IMG/VR virus record: IMGVR_UViG_3300029985_000079
Span: 1 to 40,410 of that record
Reading direction: 5' to 3' (one strand)
Length of the DNA: 40,410 nt
Source: a virus
The notes under the pieces are model-generated. The model was not told the DNA's origin and searched no databases. It saw only the letters and a program-made list of their open reading frames with translations. Made by a program: the position numbers and the translations under genes. The first letter of the stretch is position 1. The number at the start of each line of letters is the position of its first letter. This document shows positions 35,289 to 40,410 of the stretch, piece after piece.

Positions 35289-35975
35289 ATGCACAAAGAA
35301 CAATTATTTAAGCTCAATTCAATGTTGGGTGGAACTAGTTTAGATTTTGATGGAACTGAAATCCAAGAGGTCCAAGAAACCGAAGAGCAAGAAATACATC
35401 TTTCAATAGAAGAAGATACCCCCGTTCAAAGCTTTTTAGAAAATTTTTCGGAAACATTTGATAGGTTTAATGCGATTGAACTAAACGAATCCGAAATCTC
35501 CGTCGTGACCGAACTAGACATTGCAGACGATTTGGCAAATATTCAGGAAGCCCTTGACAATATCCGTGAGAAAATTTTGCTTAAGGAAGATATCGGAAGT
35601 CTTTCTCAAATCGGTGCGATAGCTATTCCAGGTTTAAGTATTTTAGGAGCCGCACTTATTGGAACTTTGGTAAGAGCTAAAGCTAACGGGGAAGCAACTT
35701 TACCAAAACCTTTAGCAAACCTTCTGCATGACGTTTACCAATTTATTAGCAATGGGAAAACTAAAGAACGTAGAGAAATCATTCGCGCATCCCTTTTGAG
35801 AAGCAACCCAAAGATTGATAAAAAAGATGTTGAATGGCTGATCGATATTGCTATGAAGAAAGGTGATGAGATTAAGAAACATCCTACCATCTCTCTTTCA
35901 AAAGATTCTAGAGTCAATGGAAAATACGAAACAGAGTTTGCAAAGATTAACAAGAAGAGATTTGGTCTAGAATAA
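35289..35975 (+). CDS. Unknown late protein with one membrane segment (228 aa)
   Basis: The first 105 residues are acidic and helical (EIQEVQETEEQEIHLSIEED, then LDIADDLANIQEALDNI). One hydrophobic segment follows at about 113-130 (IGAIAIPGLSILGAALIG). The C-terminal part is basic and helical (KTKERREIIRASLLRSN, then DKKDVEWLIDIAMKKG). The exact TATAAATA box ahead implies late expression, so a virion or membrane role is plausible, but no family is recognised. Confidence 0.65.
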   Translation: MHKEQLFKLNSMLGGTSLDFDGTEIQEVQETEEQEIHLSIEEDTPVQSFLENFSETFDRFNAIELNESEISVVTELDIADDLANIQEALDNIREKILLKEDIGSLSQIGAIAIPGLSILGAALIGTLVRAKANGEATLPKPLANLLHDVYQFISNGKTKERREIIRASLLRSNPKIDKKDVEWLIDIAMKKGDEIKKHPTISLSKDSRVNGKYETEFAKINKKRFGLE

Positions 35976-35976
35976 A

Positions 35977-36093
35977 ATGCAATCTCTTCTAACCGAATTG
36001 AAAGATTTGTTAGCTGAGATAAAATGTGGAAAAGGAACTCCGGAAACTATTGAGAAACTTTTAGAGATTCTTAGGCAACTAGAATCTCTTTAA
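35977..36093 (+). CDS. Tiny helical protein (38 aa)
   Basis: An ATG one base after the preceding stop opens a 38-residue amphipathic helix-turn-helix peptide: MQSLLTELKDLLAEIKCG, then TPETIEKLLEILRQLESL. It lies fully between two late-type genes and keeps a heptad leucine pattern, which favours a real coding sequence. Confidence 0.5.
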   Translation: MQSLLTELKDLLAEIKCGKGTPETIEKLLEILRQLESL

Positions 36094-36095
36094 TG

Positions 36096-36103
36096 TATAA
36101 ATA
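36096..36103 (+). promoter_or_regulatory. T4-type late promoter box TATAAATA
   Basis: Exact TATAAATA ending five bases before the ATG at 36109. If T4 spacing holds, transcription would begin at about that ATG. Confidence 0.55.
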
Positions 36104-36108
36104 ATCTT

Positions 36109-36639
36109 ATGGATATTAAAACACCAATTCGGAAAATTATTCTTTGGGCTAGATTTGACAGGATAATCAATATGACTCCATCGGAAATTCGTATGACTAG
36201 AGAGTCTGACGAAGCAAAAAATGTAAGCCAAACCCCGGCGGATGCTCAAAAAGTGGGAGCAAACGTAAAGGCGGGTAAAGAAGAAAGTAAAAAATTGGAA
36301 GAGATATTAAAAAAGGTTTCTAAATATCGTGGCCAATATAAAAAAGTTCCCAATTTGTCTGATTCTGAATGGTCTACAATTTCGACTGCTGTCAGATTCA
36401 TTTCTAGGGCGCGAAGTAATATAGGTCCTTTAGAAGATGAACATGGTAAATGGACCAGTAAGAAAATTTGTCTTCGGATTTGGGGAAGGAACGAAACAAA
36501 CGCATCTTCCTTTCCGAATAAGAACAGCGTCAAGGCGGAAGTAAGTTCTAAAGTCCATGCAGAAAGAGAACGTCAGAGAGAAAAAGAAAAGAAAGAATCG
36601 AAAAAACTTAACGAAGACTTTTTCAAAAAGTATCTCTAA
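36109..36639 (+). CDS. Unknown late, Lys-rich protein (176 or 155 aa)
   Basis: No family recognised. The frame starts at the ATG five bases after a TATAAATA box; a second ATG at 36172 has AGGA upstream and would give 155 residues beginning MTPSEIRMTRESDEA. Features are SQTPADAQKVGANVKAGKEE, a central YRGQYKKVPNLSDSEWSTI, then RFISRARSNIGPLEDEHG followed by ICLRIWGRNE, and a basic coiled end (ERERQREKEKKESKK). The tail and the Arg/Lys content suggest nucleic-acid or capsid contact. The two starts cannot be separated from sequence alone. Confidence 0.6.
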   Translation: MDIKTPIRKIILWARFDRIINMTPSEIRMTRESDEAKNVSQTPADAQKVGANVKAGKEESKKLEEILKKVSKYRGQYKKVPNLSDSEWSTISTAVRFISRARSNIGPLEDEHGKWTSKKICLRIWGRNETNASSFPNKNSVKAEVSSKVHAERERQREKEKKESKKLNEDFFKKYL

Positions 36640-36658
36640 AAGCTTTTGATAAGTTTCT

Positions 36659-37021
36659 CTAAAACAATTCTAAATCTTTCAAAAACATCTCACTCAAAAA
36701 GCTCCAATATTTTGTTTTTCCATTCATCATAAGTAGATATCCAGAATTTTCAGAAAAGATTTCCGAAAAACTTTTTTGAATATATTCTAAAGATTCTTCT
36801 TCGTCATGAATAACATAAACCGAAAGAACCCACTTACTATTAAATAAAAATATTTGGAAAGTGAGTTCGCTGATTATTTCTAATTTTTGAATACGTATGT
36901 TAAAAGTTTCTTCTAAAAGTTTTGCTTCAAGATTTTCGCAGATTAGTTTGAATTCTAATTTTGTCAACCATCCTGCACCAAACTTAGAAAATGTTCTAGA
37001 ACTTGAAGAAACTTTTAACAA
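36659..37021 (-). CDS. Unknown minus-strand protein (120 aa)
   Basis: Second gene of the only minus-strand operon in the window. The start is taken as TTG, three bases after the stop of the upstream gene; weak support for the exact start. Residues 20-50 are helical (LTKLEFKLICENLEAKLLEE), followed by alternating beta strands (TFQIFLFNSKWVLSVYVIHD) and another helix. It faces the end of the plus-strand gene at 36639 with only 19 bases between. Confidence 0.5.
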   Translation of the reverse strand: MLKVSSSSRTFSKFGAGWLTKLEFKLICENLEAKLLEETFNIRIQKLEIISELTFQIFLFNSKWVLSVYVIHDEEESLEYIQKSFSEIFSENSGYLLMMNGKTKYWSFLSEMFLKDLELF

Positions 37022-37024
37022 ATT

Positions 37025-37438
37025 TTACTCAGATTTTTCTAAAATAAATGTAGCAAGATTTTCCTTATCTTTAATGTAATTTCCGACAACCGAAAGATTA
37101 TCTAGGACCTCTGTTTCGAAAGTAATCGCGAACTTTGCTTCCGAGTCCTTATTCTTTCGTTCAATCTTCATAATCTTTACTGGAATTTCAATCTCATTGA
37201 TATTAAGAAGATATGCTCCGGTTCTTTCTTCTGCCCAAGTCACTGAAGTATAATAAATATCATTTGCTACAAGACCATCCACAAAATGTGAAAGATCTCC
37301 ATCAGTATATTCGAATTCTGCCTTCAAGACTCCTACACGCTTAGTAATCTTCTCATCCGACTCCTCTGGTCCCTGGACTTTTTTGGAAACGATCTTCAAA
37401 GCCGCTAAAATTCCAGAGTATTTCTTTTCTAGTTTCAT
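37025..37438 (-). CDS. Unknown minus-strand early protein (137 aa)
   Basis: The ATG at 37438 is chosen because AAGGGAG lies six bases before it and the promoter -10 box sits inside the longer frame that opens at 37489. The protein starts KLEKKYSGILAALKIVSKK. It has a beta-rich middle (VGVLKAEFEYTDGDLSHFVD) and an end with EIPVKIMKIERKNKDSEAKF. No known domain. It is read from a strong divergent promoter, so it may be a regulator or early host-directed protein. Confidence 0.65.
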   Translation of the reverse strand: MKLEKKYSGILAALKIVSKKVQGPEESDEKITKRVGVLKAEFEYTDGDLSHFVDGLVANDIYYTSVTWAEERTGAYLLNINEIEIPVKIMKIERKNKDSEAKFAITFETEVLDNLSVVGNYIKDKENLATFILEKSE

Positions 37439-37460
37439 TATAGTCTCCCTTGTTGAGTCC

Positions 37461-37489
37461 ATTGTAGCATCTTTAATCTCGACTGTCAA
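37461..37489 (-). promoter_or_regulatory. Minus-strand sigma-70-type promoter (TTGACA-17-TACAAT)
   Basis: On the minus strand TTGACA occupies 37489-37484 and TACAAT 37466-37461, with 17 bases between. It is divergent from the plus-strand promoter at 37533; the two -35 boxes are about 43 bases apart. Confidence 0.8.
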
Positions 37490-37532
37490 GAAACCTTTAA
37501 GAAAATTTTCCGAAAGATCTTGAAGAAAGTCC

Positions 37533-37561
37533 TTGACAAACGTCTCTAAATTTGTTATCTT
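37533..37561 (+). promoter_or_regulatory. Early sigma-70-type promoter (TTGACA-17-TATCTT)
   Basis: TTGACA at 37533-37538, TATCTT at 37556-37561, 17-base spacer. Both boxes and the flanking AAGTCCTTGACAA and AAATTTGTTATCTT strings match the promoter at 30023. Confidence 0.88.
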
Positions 37562-37583
37562 CTTAAATCACAAGGAGGTGCTT

Positions 37584-37862
37584 ATGGCGAACCGATATAA
37601 GTATAACTGCAAGAAACTTCACGGAAAACTTTCAAAAGCGTCTGGTACATTTTGGGCAAGCGATATCAAAGACGCTTGTTTAAAATTTTCGGAACTAGTT
37701 AATTACAAAATTGTAGACAAAGAATATTCATATATTTTAGGAGAGGCGAATCATCAAACATCTGCTTCTTCTGGAGGATATTGTTTATTTAATTTTAAGA
37801 ATGGTGACGAGGATGTTCAAGCATTTATAGAAAAGCTTGAAACAGATCGCATCAAATTTTAA
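37584..37862 (+). CDS. Unknown early protein (92 aa)
   Basis: The ATG at 37584 follows AAGGAGGTG, the strongest ribosome site in the window, and lies downstream of the promoter whose -35 box would be within a longer frame from 37533. The protein begins ANRYKYNCKKLHGKLSKASG, has WASDIKDACLKFSELVNYK and ends VQAFIEKLETDRIKF. A small alpha/beta fold is likely; no family recognised. Strong expression signals point to an abundant early product. Confidence 0.75.
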   Translation: MANRYKYNCKKLHGKLSKASGTFWASDIKDACLKFSELVNYKIVDKEYSYILGEANHQTSASSGGYCLFNFKNGDEDVQAFIEKLETDRIKF

Positions 37863-37876
37863 GAAAGGTTTTCGAA

Positions 37877-37963
37877 ATGAATATATCAAATGAGCATGTT
37901 TTTGAATTGGTAAAAGAAGAAATTTTAAAAGAATATAAACTAAATGGAAAGGGTATTTTATGA
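37877..37963 (+). CDS. Short leader-like peptide (28 aa)
   Basis: AAAGG precedes an ATG giving a 28-residue helical peptide (NISNEHVFELVKEEILKEYK), whose stop overlaps the next ATG by ATGA. It may mainly couple translation; coding status is moderate. Confidence 0.4.
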   Translation: MNISNEHVFELVKEEILKEYKLNGKGIL

Positions 37964-38130
37964 ATTTTTTGAAATATCAAATGTTGTTTTTTCTAATTTA
38001 TGTTTGCGGAATGTTGGACGAAATTTTTTGGTCTGGAAATAATAAAATTTGGTCATTTGTTATAAAGTTTGTGGCATTTATTATTGCAACAGAACTAGCA
38101 ATTTACATCTCATCAAAGGAACAAAAATGA
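37960..38130 (+). CDS. Small membrane protein (56 aa)
   Basis: Overlaps both neighbours by ATGA. Two hydrophobic segments: YQMLFFLIYVCGML (about 6-19) and IWSFVIKFVAFIIATELAIY (about 31-50). No family recognised. It is followed by another small membrane protein, so the two may act together in the host inner membrane. Confidence 0.55.
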   Translation: MNFLKYQMLFFLIYVCGMLDEIFWSGNNKIWSFVIKFVAFIIATELAIYISSKEQK

Positions 38131-38390
38131 TCTTACAAACAATTAAAAATTATGTTTTAGGGATTTTAGACAGACTAGTAAATCCAGAAAATTATAATGA
38201 ACGATTAGTAAACTTCTATAGTTATTTTCAGATAGGTTTTGCAAATGCTATATTCTTGCCTTTGATATTGCTTTGGTTCGCATTTTGTGGGATTGTTACT
38301 ATAAACTTTCTGAATTTATTTGGGATGTGTATTTTAATGATTCCTGTCGGTGGTGTTATAGAATTTATTTCAAGGAGATTTAAAATATGA
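38127..38390 (+). CDS. Small membrane protein (87 aa)
   Basis: The ATG at 38127 has AAAGGAA upstream and overlaps the preceding stop; an earlier in-frame ATG (38049) lies inside that gene. Two membrane segments are visible, AIFLPLILLWFAFCGIVTI (about 41-59) and FGMCILMIPVGGVIEFI (about 65-81), before a basic end (SRRFKI). Function unknown. Confidence 0.6.
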   Translation: MILQTIKNYVLGILDRLVNPENYNERLVNFYSYFQIGFANAIFLPLILLWFAFCGIVTINFLNLFGMCILMIPVGGVIEFISRRFKI

Positions 38391-38635
38391 GCAAAACATA
38401 TACTATAGAAAAAAATATAGATACTTATGTAGACATCGAAATAGATTTAGATGATGTTTTAGGATTTATTTCCGAAATGTCTTTAGAAGATTTACAGAAA
38501 GTTAAAGACGCTGTTTTGCAAAATTGTTCTGAATTTGATTGGGAAGATAATATAAACATAAATGCTCCGAACCTAATCGCCAAGATGGAGTTTGAAGAGT
38601 TTTTAGAAAGCTTTAAGAAAAAATGGCGAATCTAG
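38387..38635 (+). CDS. Small acidic protein (82 aa)
   Basis: ATGA overlap with the membrane gene. It is acidic, with IDTYVDIEIDLDDVLGFI, then SLEDLQKVKDAVLQN, and a C-terminal FEEFLESFKKKWRI. The first 60 residues look like a compact helix-rich fold. No family recognised. Confidence 0.6.
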   Translation: MSKTYTIEKNIDTYVDIEIDLDDVLGFISEMSLEDLQKVKDAVLQNCSEFDWEDNININAPNLIAKMEFEEFLESFKKKWRI

Positions 38636-38826
38636 ATGACGTGCATGTTTTTGCATATTGGTACTTTCTAAATCATTCCTGTCCGATAATTTTAACATGG
38701 TTGCCATTAGTTTCTTATAAATTTATTGCGTTCGACGTAAATAACAATCCTACGAAGTTTCAATGGATCGGAAAAGATTTTGATAAATATATAGTAACGA
38801 GGAAATATTATGAAAGAAATTTGTAA
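38623..38826 (+). CDS. Small aromatic-rich protein (67 aa)
   Basis: Overlaps the preceding gene by 13 bases. Its N-terminal part is aromatic (VHVFAYWYFLNHSCPIILTW), and its end is GKDFDKYIVTRKYY. The DFDKY segment recalls the DFKKxF core of the miniprotein array, but the match is too short to be certain. No membrane anchor is clear. Confidence 0.5.
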   Translation: MANLDDVHVFAYWYFLNHSCPIILTWLPLVSYKFIAFDVNNNPTKFQWIGKDFDKYIVTRKYYERNL

Positions 38827-39010
38827 ATGTTTTTGCCATCAATCTCCTCTGTATCACCATCAAGGGAACTGTTGCGAAAATACAGGAAAGATTTATCTAG
38901 ATTCTTTAGGAAATGTTATAGAAAATCTTTACAAAAAAATTTCTATAGAGACTGCGAAAAAGATTTGCCCGTGCTGCGGTGGGACTGGTATAGTACATGA
39001 GAAAAATTGA
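38810..39010 (+). CDS. Small zinc-binding-like protein (66 aa)
   Basis: Overlaps its neighbours by 17 and 14 bases, with GAGGAAA before the ATG. Cys and His cluster at both ends: CKCFCHQ and HHQGNCC near the start, and CPCCGGTG near the C-terminus, the last resembling a DnaJ-type zinc knuckle (CxxCxGTG). It probably folds around one or two zinc ions and binds protein or nucleic acid. Confidence 0.65.
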   Translation: MKEICKCFCHQSPLYHHQGNCCENTGKIYLDSLGNVIENLYKKISIETAKKICPCCGGTGIVHEKN

Positions 39011-39248
39011 GTTTCTTTATTATATGCCTAAACAAAAAGGATATGCAGAAACTATTGCGTGTTATTTTCAAAATGTTTCTGAAGATGTTTCTGAAGATCG
39101 TAGGAAACTTTTCGTAGGGGATAGAAGGAATTTAAGTTCAAAAATTTTAGATGACTATTGGAATAATGCGATATTTAAATATATAAAAAACGAAGCAACT
39201 TTTAATGATGTAAAATATTTTAGAAAATGTTTTTTGGAGGTTTTATGA
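38997..39248 (+). CDS. Small unknown protein (83 aa) with 12-bp tandem repeat
   Basis: Overlaps the zinc protein by 14 bases. It starts RKIEFLYYMPKQKGY, has VSEDVSED from a perfect 12-bp duplication, and ends NDVKYFRKCFLEVL. The DVKYFRKCFLE end loosely resembles the miniprotein family core. No function recognised. Confidence 0.55.
   Translation: MRKIEFLYYMPKQKGYAETIACYFQNVSEDVSEDRRKLFVGDRRNLSSKILDDYWNNAIFKYIKNEATFNDVKYFRKCFLEVL
39075..39098 (+). repeat. 12-bp in-frame tandem duplication
   Basis: Two perfect adjacent copies of GTTTCTGAAGAT duplicate the codons for VSED within the 83-residue gene. Confidence 0.9.
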
Positions 39249-39481
39249 GTTTAGAAAGACGCAGACAAGAAGAATCTAGATTCAAAACAAAGGCTAAGAA
39301 GATTGCTAAGAGTTGGGGAATTCAAGAAACCGATGAAAAGAATATAGGAAGAATCTACTCTACCCACGGAAAATCTTGCTCTTGTTATGCTTGTGGAAAT
39401 CCAAGAAAATATAACACCGAGAAGACTCTTAAAGAAATATCTTCCGAAAAGAATTTCAAAAAAGATTTAGAAAACTTTTAG
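39245..39481 (+). CDS. Small basic zinc-knuckle protein (78 aa)
   Basis: The ATG at 39245 follows GGAGG and overlaps the previous stop by ATGA; a longer frame from 39227 adds only six residues and lacks a ribosome site. It is basic at the start (SLERRRQEESRFKTKAKK). HGKSCSCYACGNPRKYN (about 42-58) is a compact Cys motif seen in many small bacterial and phage proteins of unknown function. Nucleic-acid binding is plausible. Confidence 0.7.
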   Translation: MSLERRRQEESRFKTKAKKIAKSWGIQETDEKNIGRIYSTHGKSCSCYACGNPRKYNTEKTLKEISSEKNFKKDLENF

Positions 39482-39489
39482 AAAAGACC

Positions 39490-39518
39490 TTGACAAACCC
39501 TTTGAAAAGTGTTATCTT
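39490..39518 (+). promoter_or_regulatory. Early sigma-70-type promoter (TTGACA-17-TATCTT)
   Basis: TTGACA at 39490-39495 and TATCTT at 39513-39518 with a 17-base spacer. It shares CCTTGACAAAC and GTTATCTT with the promoter at 37533. Confidence 0.88.
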
Positions 39519-39549
39519 AAAAGAATTGCTTCAACCAAGGAGATACAAA

Positions 39550-39747
39550 ATGAAGTGGACTCGAAACGAACCTTATAAAATTCCTAAGAATCATATCCCT
39601 GGATTATATGTAGGGAAAACTAAGTCTGGTAGAAATTTGATTTGTTTTTCCGAATCTAAGGATGACGCTTTCTTAAATCTCATCAACGGGATTTCTAGAG
39701 ATGACGAACTAGTAAACATTTCAAGGGAGGTTTCGAATGAGTTGTGA
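39550..39747 (+). CDS. Unknown small early protein (65 aa)
   Basis: The start at 39550 follows AAGGAG and lies 32 bases after the -10 box; the frame opening at 39490 would start within the promoter. The sequence is KWTRNEPYKIPKNHIPGLYV, then TKSGRNLICFSESKDDAFLN. Small beta-rich protein without recognised family. It overlaps the next gene by 11 bases. Confidence 0.65.
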   Translation: MKWTRNEPYKIPKNHIPGLYVGKTKSGRNLICFSESKDDAFLNLINGISRDDELVNISREVSNEL

Positions 39748-40249
39748 TAAAGAAGGTTGCTCTAAGGCTAAATATTTTTTCGTAGCATTTCAAGGACTAG
39801 CTTATCAAAAGATTCCTAAAGAAATGTTAGACCAGCTTCCTGATGCCGATGTGCGCGAACAGATGGGGATTAAAGAAATCAATGGAAAGTTAATGGCTTC
39901 CGGAATGATTTCTAGTAACATTTGTTTAAGAGTAGAGACTGGATTATTTGTTCCATCTTTTATAGAAAATTATATCAAGATGTCTAGCAATGTGAATGAC
40001 GTTAAGATAAGTTTTGTGAAAGAGCTTTCCGAAGAAGAGTATAAAGAAGATGCAAAGATTGCTAAGATGCTTTCTAAAAAACCAGAAGACCAAGTTGTTA
40101 CTCATGATGTTCAGTCAGAAATAGATGATTTGATTGGGAGGACAGAACAAGGAAATCTTAGAATTATTGTAGACCCAAATTCCGAAAAGCCTAAGAAAGA
40201 ATTTGATGGTTTGTTTGAAGCAGATCCTGATTGGAATACGGATGATTAA
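39737..40249 (+). CDS. Unknown early protein (170 aa)
   Basis: AAGGGAGG precedes the ATG. The N-terminal half looks folded (KAKYFFVAFQGLAYQKIP, then ICLRVETGLFVPSFIENYIK). The second half is charged and helical (LSEEEYKEDAKIAKMLSKKP), ending in an acidic tail (FEADPDWNTDD). An N-terminal Cys pair (CDKEGC) is present. No family recognised. Confidence 0.65.
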   Translation: MSCDKEGCSKAKYFFVAFQGLAYQKIPKEMLDQLPDADVREQMGIKEINGKLMASGMISSNICLRVETGLFVPSFIENYIKMSSNVNDVKISFVKELSEEEYKEDAKIAKMLSKKPEDQVVTHDVQSEIDDLIGRTEQGNLRIIVDPNSEKPKKEFDGLFEADPDWNTDD

Positions 40250-40410
40250 CTATGGTTTATGTTGCATTAGAATCACTAGAGATGTTTGTGATATTCCTAT
40301 ATATCCAGTTGCAGTAGATTTTAAAGAATATTTCCTATGGGATTATTTCGAAAAGAATAGAATCGTTAAGATAGACCTTTTAGAAAATGTTATGGAAAGA
40401 ATTCTACAAA
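40242..40410 (+). CDS. Miniprotein-family member (3' partial)
   Basis: The ATG at 40242 overlaps the preceding gene by eight bases and the frame stays open to the window end (56 residues visible). It contains AVDFKEYFLWDYFEKNRI, matching the DFKKxFLxxDxxN core of the array at 31896-33628, and ends DLLENVMERILQ, like the terminal helix of those proteins. It shows the family is spread to a second locus, about 7 kb away. Confidence 0.6.
   Translation, partial: MINYGLCCIRITRDVCDIPIYPVAVDFKEYFLWDYFEKNRIVKIDLLENVMERILQ

Noticed and set aside
35562-35591. TTGACA in the 228-residue gene as a promoter
   Set aside because: There is no -10 box at suitable spacing and it is inside a coding region.
36617-36658. 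Inverted repeats (CTTTTTCAAAAAG and AAAAGCTTTT) between converging genes as a bidirectional terminator
   Set aside because: The stems are almost purely A/T with minimal loops and the first lies within coding sequence; stability looks too low for a confident call.
36897-37079. Plus-strand frame of 60 codons opposite the minus-strand genes
   Set aside because: No ribosome site, spans the junction of the two minus-strand genes, and the minus-strand proteins and promoter are better supported.
37439-37489. Longer start of the minus-strand gene at 37489
   Set aside because: That segment contains the -35 and -10 boxes, and AAGGGAG precedes the ATG at 37438.
37533-37583. Longer starts at 37533 and, similarly, 39490-39549
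   Set aside because: Both segments are the early promoters themselves; strong ribosome sites precede the ATGs at 37584 and 39550.

Overview
This window is part of the genome of a large, AT-rich tailed bacteriophage of the T4-like contractile-tail (myovirus) type. The evidence is a run of T4-type baseplate genes (gp53-, gp27-, gp5-, gp25- and gp6-like), a RegA translational repressor, a PhoH-like ATPase, and repeated TATAAATA boxes that match the T4 late-promoter consensus. The host cannot be named. It must use sigma-70-type promoters and Shine-Dalgarno initiation, because several genes have TTGACA-17-TATCTT promoters and AAGGAG-type ribosome sites. Both ends of the window cut through genes. 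I saw no rRNA, tRNA, CRISPR array or convincing intrinsic terminator.

Layout. (1) 1-25778: tail and host-recognition block, all plus strand. It holds a tape-measure/GH108 lysozyme protein, baseplate hub and spike, baseplate wedges, an embedded glycosyltransferase, a fibronectin-SGNH esterase, a 2198-residue fibre with a DNRLRE-like domain, propeller and Ig-like repeats, a YadA-like fibre, two related small coiled proteins and a tube-like protein. (2) 25779-30034: regA, a double-membrane-anchored spanin-like protein, a lone TnpB, a holin-like protein, a small acidic protein, PhoH and an HExxH metalloprotein. (3) 30023-33628: an early promoter, an NAD+-dependent DNA ligase, then ten tiny overlapping genes (35-72 codons), most of them clearly members of one family. 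(4) 33625-35236: a beta-class DNA methyltransferase and a PD-(D/E)XK nuclease that together look like a type II restriction-modification pair. (5) 35263-36639: three small late-type genes. (6) 36659-37438: a two-gene minus-strand island driven by a promoter divergent from the next plus-strand promoter. (7) 37533-40410: early-type small genes, several with zinc-knuckle or membrane features, ending in a further member of the miniprotein family cut by the window edge.

How the genes appear to work together. Early sigma-70-like promoters (30023, 37489 on the minus strand, 37533, 39490) drive DNA metabolism and small, probably host-takeover genes. T4-type late boxes precede tail and fibre genes and the restriction nuclease. 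The methyltransferase lies at the end of the early ligase-miniprotein chain while its nuclease follows a late-type box, so DNA may be modified before the nuclease appears. The best candidate for an undescribed system is the miniprotein array at 31896-33628: paralogues sharing a core DFKKxFLxxDxxN, translationally chained from the ligase to the methyltransferase, and carrying fresh in-frame tandem duplications of 12 and 24 bp.
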